From positions 25,481,001-25,545,000 of the forward strand of contig NC_088355.1 of NCBI RefSeq assembly GCF_036884655.1: DNA of 64,000 nucleotides, read 5' to 3'. Position numbers and translations under genes: made by a program. Position 1 is the stretch's first letter, and every line of letters starts with the position of its first letter. This document shows, one piece after another, positions 35,580 to 44,406 of this stretch. Source of the stretch: Musa acuminata AAA Group. Its lineage: Eukaryota; Streptophyta; Magnoliopsida; Zingiberales; Musaceae. The notes beneath the pieces are model-generated. The model had not been told where the DNA came from. It saw only the letters and a program-made list of their open reading frames with translations, and ran no database searches.

Positions 35580-36531
35580 CCCCACCCATTCAGCACTGAA
35601 GGGATATAGATCCACACCGAATTCTTGATCTTTTCAGTGATTCTAAGAGCTCAAATTTGTGTAAAGTCCAAAAGTTCTCCTCTTTTCTGTTCTTCAAGTC
35701 TTGAGTTGTAAAGAGAGGAGAGAAAGGATCTGTAAGGGTTGTCTCCTGAGCCCGTCAAAAGGAGAGAAACTGTAAAAGGGCAGTTGGCCTTCACCTATTG
35801 AAGGAAGGCCCCTAGTTGACGTTGGTGACCTCGCCGGTGGAGGAAGCCAAAAGTGGAGTAGGTCAAGACTGACCGAACCACTCTAAATCTCTGGTTTACG
35901 TTTATTTTGAGCACTTTATCATTACTGCAAACCTCCTACATAGCTACTGCTCTGCTGCGCTTTTACGAACGAGTTTTATTTGCAGTTTACATTTACATTT
36001 TGATTCTATTTATAACTGCAAACTGTCTTCTGCAATTTTACGAATGAGTTTCAACATTTAGACGTAAAACTGCATTTAGACGTAAATCGGCTTTCCTCGC
36101 ACAATCATCAGATTTCTGTTTACGTTTACGTCTTGATTTCAACTGCATACTGCCTCCTGTGAGTATACAAACGAGTTTCAAAGTTCAGACGTAAATCTGC
36201 GTTTAAGACGTAAATCTGCGTTTAGACGTAAATCTGCTTTTTGTAGATTACTTTTTGAGCTGTACAATAGCAGCACATTGTCTTTATACTTCTGCTCAAA
36301 CTGCGCTTAGATGCAATCTGAGTTTAGACGCAATCTGCATTTAGACGCAAACTGCGTTTAGATGCTAACTGTGTTTAAACGTAAACTGCACTTAATCATA
36401 AGTAATCTTAGAATCGGCTTTTGCATCAAAATAGTTTTTATCGAACGAACGCAGCTTTCGTTTTTAATCGCTGAAAGATTTCCGCTGCACTAATTCACCC
36501 CCCCCCTCTTAGTGCTCTCGATCCTAACAAT

Positions 36532-36543
36532 TGGTATCATAGC
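36532..36543 (+). promoter_or_regulatory. Primer-binding site of element B (one mismatch)
   Basis: TGGTATCATAGC has one change from the usual TGGTATCAGAGC, two bases after the LTR. The change may be a post-insertion mutation. Confidence 0.88.
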
Positions 36544-36580
36544 AGGGTTAACTCTCTAACGGACTAAAACCCAAAGAGAA

Positions 36581-38164
36581 ATGGCATACGTCGGAAACCA
36601 AGAAGGGCATTCTATTACGCGTCCACCCATGTTCAGTGGGACGGACTACACCTACTGGAAGACCCGAATGAGGATCTTTCTTATTTCTATGGATTTTGAA
36701 CTATGGAATCTTGTCGAAAACGGATTTTCGAAGTCTTCTCTTCCAATGATTGATTGGAATGATTTGGAGAAGAAGGCTTTCGCTCTTAATGCAAAGGCTA
36801 TGAATGCCTTATTTTGTGCACTTGATAAAAACGAGTTTAACCGTGTTTCAACTTGTGAAACTGCATTTGATATTTGGCACACACTCGAAGTGACCCATGA
36901 GGGCACAAGTAGAGTAAAAGAGTCAAAAATCAATTTGCTGTTACATTCTTTCAAACTTTTTCGGATGAAACCGAGTGAAACCATTGGCGACATGTTTACC
37001 CGTTTCACGGATGTCTTCAACGGTCTAAAAGGACTCGGAAAGAGCTTTTCGGATTTTGAGCTTGTTAATAAGATACTAAGATCCCTTCCTAAGAGTTGGG
37101 ATCCTAAAGTCACTACTATTCAAGAGGCAAAAGATTTGCGAAATTTCCCTCTTGAAGAACTAATCGGGTCATTAATGACATACGAAATGACTTGTAAAGC
37201 TCATGAAGAGCAAGAAGACATCCTTCCAAAGAACAGGAAGGATATGACACTCAAAACTTCTGAATGCCACTTGAGAGAAAACTCAAGTGATGAGGACTGT
37301 GATGATGACTTGGCACTTCTAACAAGAAAGTTTAAAAAGTTCTTTAAAAGAAACAAGTTTAAGAATGATGCAAAAAATAAATTTGAACCCAAGAAGGACC
37401 AAGTAATCTGCTATGAATGCAAAAAGCCGGGACACTACAAGAGTGATTGTCCCCAAGTCAAAAGGAGAACGTCAAAGAAAAAGGCGCTTCAAGCAACATG
37501 GGATGACTCAAGCACATCCGAAGAAGAGGAGTCCAACACCGAGCAAGTTGCTCATTACGCCTTAATGGCCATCGAATATGAGGTAACAAATTCAATAGAT
37601 GCAGATTTATCATTCGATGAATTATTAAATGCTTTCCATGAATTGTTTGATGAGTGTAAGACTATCAGTAGTAAATACAAATTGCTAAAAATGGAGCATG
37701 ATAGTCTTATTTGTAATTTCGATAAGTTAAATGCTGAACATCATGATAGTTTAAGCCCATGCATAAAATGCCATGATCTAGAAACTCTCCAAAAAGAAAA
37801 CTTGCTACTTAAGGACACCTTGAAGAAATTCGAGGTTGGTAGCAAGTCATTGAACATGATCCTTACAAACAAGGGTCACGTTCCCAAAAGAAGTGGAATT
37901 GGATTCGTGAGAAGTCCTCACCAAAATCCAACCACCTTCATAAAAGGCTCCATCCTACATATTCGACATCAAGACAAATGTAACTTCTGTTGTAAATTTG
38001 GACACAAGACACATTGTTGTCCATTCAAGAAAATAAGTCCAAACAAATTGATTTGGGTTCCTAAAGGAACCATGATAAACTCCATGCAACATGATAAACA
38101 ATGCAGATCTATCTTTGAGGCACTCAAAAGCAAATGGGTACCTAAAAATCATCATTTCTTGTAG
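36581..38164 (+). CDS. Element B gag polyprotein, 527 aa, two CCHC knuckles
   Basis: The start ATG lies 38 bp after the PBS (MAYVGNQEGHSITRPPMF). The N-terminal and capsid part contains DYTYWKTRMRIFL, a DUF4219/UBN2-type signature of copia gag, followed by ALDKNEFNRVSTCETAFDIW and FPLEELIGSLMTYEM. The first CCHC zinc knuckle is CYECKKPGHYKSDC (277-290). Next comes an acidic and coiled-coil-like stretch (about 300-430), and a second knuckle CNFCCKFGHKTHCC (467-480). It would package element RNA in cytoplasmic particles. The ORF is undamaged and ends with UAG; pol continues in the same frame without a new start, so readthrough is the likely route to Gag-Pol. Confidence 0.93.
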   Translation: MAYVGNQEGHSITRPPMFSGTDYTYWKTRMRIFLISMDFELWNLVENGFSKSSLPMIDWNDLEKKAFALNAKAMNALFCALDKNEFNRVSTCETAFDIWHTLEVTHEGTSRVKESKINLLLHSFKLFRMKPSETIGDMFTRFTDVFNGLKGLGKSFSDFELVNKILRSLPKSWDPKVTTIQEAKDLRNFPLEELIGSLMTYEMTCKAHEEQEDILPKNRKDMTLKTSECHLRENSSDEDCDDDLALLTRKFKKFFKRNKFKNDAKNKFEPKKDQVICYECKKPGHYKSDCPQVKRRTSKKKALQATWDDSSTSEEEESNTEQVAHYALMAIEYEVTNSIDADLSFDELLNAFHELFDECKTISSKYKLLKMEHDSLICNFDKLNAEHHDSLSPCIKCHDLETLQKENLLLKDTLKKFEVGSKSLNMILTNKGHVPKRSGIGFVRSPHQNPTTFIKGSILHIRHQDKCNFCCKFGHKTHCCPFKKISPNKLIWVPKGTMINSMQHDKQCRSIFEALKSKWVPKNHHFL

Positions 38165-41100
38165 AAACCCACACCATCGCAAGCTAGGAGCAAGAGATGG
38201 TACCTTGATAGTGGATGCTCAAGGCATATGACTGGAGATCCATCTCATTTCTCTAAGCTCACTAGCATAGACGAAGGCTATGTCACCTTCGGAGACAACA
38301 ACAAGGTTAAAATCATTGGCAAAGGAACCATAGGTAACAAATCCAACCTTTTTATTGAAGATGTTCTGTTAGTTGATGGTTTAAAACATAACCTCTTGAG
38401 TATTAGTCAATTCTGTGATAAAGGATATACTGTCAAATTCGAATCTAATGCTTGCATCATTGAAAAACCACATAAAAATATGTCTATGATTGCATTAAAA
38501 CAAAATAACGAATACACTATTGACATCAATGACTTATGTGATGAAATGTGTTTTGCGGTTATGAATGAGGATGCTTGGCTATGGCATAGAAGATTAGGTC
38601 ATGCTAGCATGAAACTAATCACTCAAGTATCATCTAGAGAACTTGTAAGAGGAATTCCTCGTATCAAGTTCATCAAAGACAATGTATGTGATGCTTGCCA
38701 ATTAGGTAAACAAATTAAGGGTAGTTTCAAAGTTAAGAATCAAATAAGCACCTCTAGGCCCTTACAATTGATCCATATGGACTTGTTTGGACCAATCTCT
38801 ACATCGAGTCTAGGAGGTAGCAAATACGCCTTTGTCATTGTTGATGACTACAGCAGATATACATGGACCTACTTCTTAAAACAGAAAAATGAATGCTTTA
38901 GATATTTTACCAAGTTTTGTAAACTTGTTCAAAATGAGAAGGAATCTATGATTTCGTCAATTAGAAGTGATCATGGTGGAGAATTTCAAAACCATGATTT
39001 CAAAGAATTCTGTGAACTCAATGGATACAACCATAATTTCTCTACTCCAAGAAATCCTCAACAAAATGGGGTAGTAGAAAGAAAAAATCAAAATTTACAA
39101 GAAATGGCAAGAACCATGTTGAATGAACATGGCCTACCCAAATATTTTTGGGCCGAAGCTGTAAACACTGCATGCTATATTTTGAATAGAGTTCTAGTAA
39201 GACCCTTACTCTCCAAAACTCCTTATGAGTTATGGAATAACAAAAAACCCAATGTCTCATATTTTAAAGTCTTTGGGTGTAAGTGTTTTATCTTGAATGA
39301 AAAGGATAACTTAGGAAAATTCGATGCTAAATCTGATGAAGGAATCTTTCTTGGTTATTCTTCGGTTTCTAAAGCTTTTCGTATTTTCAATAAAAGAACC
39401 TTAATTATTGAAGAATCCATCCATGTTGTTTTCAATGAGATTTCCGAAATTAAGAAGAATGATCTTGATGATGATGTTAACTTTGATTCTTTGAATTTAA
39501 ACGAAACCCCGTCTCCAACTAGCAACTTGGATGCATCCACTTCCTTACCCAAGGATTGGAAGTATGTAGATGCTCATCCTAAGGAGCTAATCTTAGGAGA
39601 CACATCAAAGGGGGTTCAAATACGATCCTCTTTTAAGAATTTTTGTGGCAACGCCGCCTTTCTCTCACAAATTGAACCCAAATGTGTTGATGAAGCCATG
39701 AAAGATGATTCATGGATTATCGTAATGCAAGATGAATTGAATCAATTTGAGAGAAATGAGGTGTGGACGCTTGTTCCTAGGCCAAATGACCATTTAGTTA
39801 TTGGTACTAAATGGGTCTTTAGAAACAAGAAAGATGAAAATGGTATCGTGGTTAGAAACAAGGCTAGATTAGTAGCCAAAGGTTTCAACCAAGAAGAAGG
39901 TATCGATTACGAAGAAACCTTCGCACCTGTGGCTCGATTGGAAGCCATAAGGATGCTCCTTGCCTACGCTAGTTGTAATAATTTTAAGTTATTTCAAATG
40001 GATGTTAAAAGCGCTTTTCTAAATGGCTTTATTTCCGAAGAAGTTTATGTTGAACAACCTCCTGGCTTTGAAAATAATAGTCTCCATAATCATGTGTTTA
40101 GATTGACTAAAGCTATCTATGGTTTAAAACAAGCTCCAAGGGCGTGGTATGAGAGACTTAGTTCCTTTCTTATTGAAAATAATTTCATAAAAGGCAAGGT
40201 TGATACTACATTATTCATCAAAGACTTTGAAAATAATTTTCTCATTGTTCAAATTTATGTTGATGATATTATCTTTGGTTCTACGAATGAATCTCTTTGT
40301 GAGTCCTTTGCTAAAACTATGAGTCGTGAATTCGAAATGAGTCTAATGGGAGAATTAACATTCTTCTTAGGTCTACAAATCAAATAACTAAGCAATGACA
40401 TCTTTATTAGCCAAACTAAATATGCTATGAGTTTACTAAAGAAGTTTAATATGAATAACTCAAAAGCTATTAATACTCCTATGAGCACCTCCACTAAGTT
40501 AGAAATTGATGAAAGTGGAGAAAGCTTCGATCAAAAACCCTATAGGGGTATGATAGGAAGTTTACTTTACCTCACTGCAACTAGACCAGACATAATGTTT
40601 AGTGTAGGACTTTGTGCTAGATTTCAATCAAACCCTAAGATATCTCATCTCAAAGCAGTTAAAATAATAATCAGATATCTTAATGGTACCACAAATCTAG
40701 GATTATGGTACCCAAAATCAGAGAAGTTTGAGTTAACTGCTTATGCTGATGCGGACTTCGCTGGTTGTAGATTAGATAGAAAAAGCACATCAGGAACATG
40801 TCAATTCTTAGGACATGCCCTTGTTTCCTGGACATCTAAGAAACAAAACTCGGTTGCACTATCAACAACCGAAGCTGAATATATTGCAGCAAGTGCATGT
40901 TGTGCACAAGTTGTTTGGATGAAAAATACCTTAGAAGATTATAAAGTTCATCTCAAAAACATTCCCATTAAATGTGATAACACAAGTGCAATATGCCTAA
41001 CAAAAAACCCTATACAACACTCGAGAACAAAACATATTGATATCAGACATCACTTTATACGAGATCATGTTACGAATCATGATGTAATCATAGAATTCAT

Positions 41101-41206
41101 TGATACGAAACATCAACTAGCTGACATCTTTACAAAACCTCTAAGTGAAGAACAATTTGATTTCATAAGAAGCGAATTAGGAATGTTGATGTGTCCGAAT
41201 AAATAA
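38165..41206 (+). pseudogene. Element B pol: PR, IN, RT, RNase H; one premature stop
   Basis: The frame is the same as gag after its UAG (38162-38164). Protease has [10 protein letters not shown] (catalytic Asp at 38207). The integrase zinc finger is HRRLGH...CDACQLGK (about 38584-38700), and the integrase core has [15 protein letters not shown] (Asp about 38968) and NGVVERKN (Glu about 39077). RT has [20 protein letters not shown] and YVDDIIFG (about 40256). RNase H has YADADFAG, STTEAEYIAA and KHIDIRHHF. The order PR-IN-RT-RH is copia type, and motif choice points to the SIRE/Maximus lineage. A TAA at 40385-40387 stands where F has CAA, and splits RT from RNase H. All catalytic motifs remain, so this copy died very recently or is a suppressible variant. 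Confidence 0.92.
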
Positions 41207-41680
41207 ACTTGTTAAAATTATTTTTCGGACTATATTGAATGATCAAATCACTTGATTACCATGTTTCCATGATTATTTTTGAAAATCTGTACCATGCTTT
41301 TTGTTGATGACAAAGGGGGAGAAACATATGAATTGATAAAAACTGCCATGATCATGTCATACTTGCAAAATACATGAGTGATGCTATAAACAATGTTATG
41401 ATTATGCCATCCTTGCATCACCAAGAGATATATGAACGTGTGCTATAGTTTGCATTATGCCCTGAGTTGATATCTTATCATGTGAAGAAAATACAAAACT
41501 TGCTAGAATATTTCAAATATGTGCATCATATAATAGCGCTTCACAGCTTTATATGATAATGTTTAAACTACATGATGAATAGTTATAAACACAATCATAC
41601 AAACTTGATTGCCATATAGACAGGGGGAGTTAAGGATAACTCCATTATCAATTGATTGTCATTATCAAAAAGGGGGAGAT
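41207..41680 (+). other. Element B 3' non-coding region with three PPT-like runs
   Basis: CAAAGGGGGAGAA lies at 41311, CAGGGGGAGTTAAGG at 41621 and AAAAAGGGGGAGAT at 41668-41680. The last abuts the LTR and is the expected polypurine tract. At 474 bp the region is too short for an env-like gene. Confidence 0.85.
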
Positions 41681-43556
41681 TGTTGAATCTCGGATTTTGA
41701 TGATGAAGTCAATTATCATTTGTTGTCTAATCTATGTGTTGAGATAAGTGTGCAGGATTAACTACGATGAAAGTTAGACAAGCGGCAGGAGTTGCGCCGG
41801 AGTCAAGTTCATGATCACGTTGGGAGTTTGAGAGTTCGACGGAAGTTCGGACGGTCGTCGGAGGTTCTGCGAGAACATATCCGAGAAGTCCAGAAGCTTG
41901 CCAAGCGAAGCTCGTCGAACTCGCCAAGTGGATCGTCGCAAAGTCCAGAAGTTTGCCGGAAGTCCGCAGAAGAATCACCGAGGGTTCATCGGATGATCGA
42001 CGGAAGTTCGCCGGAAACTCGCCGGAAGAAGCGATTGATGCATCGGAGCAAAGCTGCAGAAATTGTCTTAGATTTAATTGTAGTTAGCACGTTGATTAAG
42101 TTGGAAAATGGGAGGTGATCCCATTAGCTTAATCTTGGGGCAATTGGGCCCCTGAAAAGATAGAAATTGGGCCGAATGGAGCTAACCATTCGGACCCTGA
42201 CTGCACCAGGAGGTGCAACCGCCTAGGCCAAGAGGTGGCACCGCCTGGGCTAAGCCTCCTAGCGAGACTGGGCGGTGCAACCTCCCCAGCCAGGAGGTGG
42301 CACCGCCTGAGCTCAGTCTTCGAGCTAGACTGGGCGGTGCAACCTCCCTGACAGAGAGGTGGCACCGCCTGAGCTCAGTCTTCGAGCTAGACTGGGCGGT
42401 GCAACCTCCCTGACAGAGAGGTGGCACCGCCTAAGCTCAGTCTTCGAGCAAGACTGGGCGGTGCAACCTCCCTGACAGAGAGGTGGCACCGCCTGAGCTC
42501 GGTCTTCGAGCTCTGCCAGGCGGTGCAACCTCTCCAGTCAAGAGGTGCAACCGCCTGATCCCGAAATTCCGGGATTTGATCGTTTTGAGCTCCAAATTTG
42601 AATTGGGTTGGGGCCTATAAATACCCCACCCATTCAGCACTGAAGGGATACAGATCCACACCGAATTCTTGATCTTTTCAGTGATTCTAAGAGCTCAAAT
42701 TTGTGTAAAGTCCAAAAGTTCTCCTCTTTTCTGTTCTTCAAGTCTTGAGTTGTAAAGAGAGGAGAGAAAGGATCTGTAAGGGTTGTCTTCTGAGCCCGTC
42801 AAAAGGAGAGAAACTGTAAAAGGGCAGTTGGCCTTCACCTATTGAAGGAAGGCCCCTAGTTGACGTCGATGACCTCGCCGGTGGAGGAAGCCAAAAGTGG
42901 AGTAGGTCAAGACTGACCGAACCACTCTAAATCTCTGGTTTACATTTGTTTTGAGCACTTTATCATTACTTCAAACGTCCTACATAGCTACTGCTCTTCT
43001 GCGCTTTTACGAACGAGTTTCTTTGCAGTTTACATTTACATTTTGATTCTATTTATAACTGCAATCTGTCTTCTGCAATTTTACGAACGAGTTTCAACAT
43101 TTAGACGTAAATCGGCTTTCCTCGCACAATCATCAGATTTCAGTTTACATTTACATCTTGATTTCAACTACATACTGCCTTCTGCGAGTATACAAACGAG
43201 TTTCAAAGTTCAGACGTAAATCTGCGTTTAAGACCTAAATCTGCGTTTAGACGTAAATCTGCTTTTTGCATATTACTTTTTGAGCTGTACAATAGCAGCA
43301 CATTGTCTTTATACTTCTGCTCAAACTGTGCTTAGACGCAATCTGAGTTTAGACGCAATCTGCATTTAGACGCAAACTACGTTTAGACGCTAACTGTGTT
43401 TAAACGTAAACTGCACTTAATCATAAGTAATCTTAGAATCGGCTTTTGCATCAAAATAGTTTTTATCGAATGAACGCAGCTTTCGTTTTTAATCGCTGAA
43501 AGATTTCCGCTGCACTAATTCACCCCCCCCCCCTCTTAGTGCTCTCGATCCTAACA
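41681..43556 (+). repeat. 3' LTR of element B (1876 bp)
   Basis: It begins TGTTGAATCTCGGATTTTG and ends TCGATCCTAACA. It has the same U3 array (42204-42560), TATA box (42615), U5 18-bp repeats and poly-C hairpin (about 43515-43545) as the 5' copy. TSD TCAAG follows at 43557. Confidence 0.95.
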
Positions 43557-43561
43557 TCAAG

Positions 43562-44406
43562 AGGGCTTTTCGATTGTTCGTCCACCGTTGTTTAGCGGAT
43601 TGGACTACACTTATTGGAAAACTCGAATGAGTGTTTTCTTGATTTCTATGAATTTGGATTTATAGAATATCATTGAAAACGGTTTTCAACTTCCCTTTAA
43701 ACCGATGAGCGAATGGTCGGATTTGGAGAAAAAATATTTTTCTTTAAACGCAGAGGCTATGAATGCCTTATTTTGCGCTTTGGACAAAAATGAGTTCAAT
43801 CGGATTTCTACGTGCGAAACGACTTTTGATATTTGGCGAACACTTGAAATCACGCATGAGGGAACTAGTAGAGTCAAAGACTCGAAAGTTAACATTTTAT
43901 TGCATGATTTTGAGCTTTTTCGAATGCAACCAAGCGAGACTATAGGTGACATGTACACCCGTTTCATGGATGTCGTCAATAAACTAAGAGTTCTTTGTAA
44001 ATCTTTTTCGAATTTTGATCTCGTAAGCAAGATCTTAAGATCCCTTCCAAAAAGGTGGGATCCTAAAATAACCGCAATACAAGAAACAAAAGATTTTAAT
44101 ATTTTTCCACTTGAAGAACTAATTGGTTTGTTGATGACATATGAAATGGTGCACAATGCACATGATGAACAAAATCACATTCCAAAGAACAAGAAGGATT
44201 TGGAACTCCAGACAAATGAATACCACTTGAGCGATGACTCAAGTGATGAGGACAATGATGAACTTGAACTTCAAACACTAAATCTTAATAAGTTTATTAA
44301 ACAAAAATCTAAAATAAACAATGAACTTGAACGGAGGAAGAGGCCAAAAAAGAGGAAGGCAACCAAGGATGAATCAAAAACTTCCAAAGGCGAAACGGTG
44401 AATTAG
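43562..44406 (+). pseudogene. Element A gag, main part (one nonsense codon, truncated type)
   Basis: It continues the frame begun at 34614: EGFSIVRPPLFSGLDYTYWKTRM, then a TAG at 43663-43665 where C has Trp, and on through ALDKNEFNRISTCETTFDIW, FDLVSKILRSLPKRW and FPLEELIGLLMTYEM. An acidic and lysine-rich tail ends at TAG 44404-44406. There is no CCHC knuckle and no pol downstream. The length, about 290 residues with the 5' piece, matches the gag of element C, so the short form is a family feature and not a private deletion. Confidence 0.87.

Larger units (their letters stand above)
34636..36529 (+). repeat. 5' LTR of element B (1894 bp)
   Basis: It begins TGTTGAATCTCGGATTTTG and ends TCGATCCTAACA. 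U3 carries about five 62-bp tandem units with GGCGGTGCAACC...GGTGGCACCGCC cores (about 35160-35515), then CTATAAATA at 35571. U5 carries 18-bp repeats around TTTAGACGTAAATCTGCG (36050-36380). The poly-C hairpin lies at about 36490-36515. One 18-bp unit near 36075 is absent from the 3' LTR. Confidence 0.95.
34636..43556 (+). mobile_element. Element B: nearly intact SIRE/Maximus-type Ty1/copia retrotransposon (8921 bp)
   Basis: The full structure is 5' LTR 34636-36529, PBS 36532-36543, gag 36581-38164, pol 38165-41206, three PPT-like purine runs (41311, 41621, 41668), and 3' LTR 41681-43556. TCAAG duplicates flank it (34631-34635 and 43557-43561). LTRs differ by few substitutions plus one 18-bp repeat unit and the poly-C length, so insertion was recent. 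Only one nonsense mutation (TAA at 40385-40387) lies inside pol, besides the conserved gag/pol UAG. No env-like ORF follows pol. Confidence 0.95.

Noticed and set aside
36652..37113. Antisense ORF across B gag (also 43686-44156, 52166-52858, 61984-62199)
   Set aside because: It is the reverse complement of a conserved gag region; conserved only because gag is.
41207..41680. Possible env-like ORF after B pol, as in some SIRE elements
   Set aside because: Only 474 bp remain before the LTR, with no long frame; PPT-like runs occupy it.
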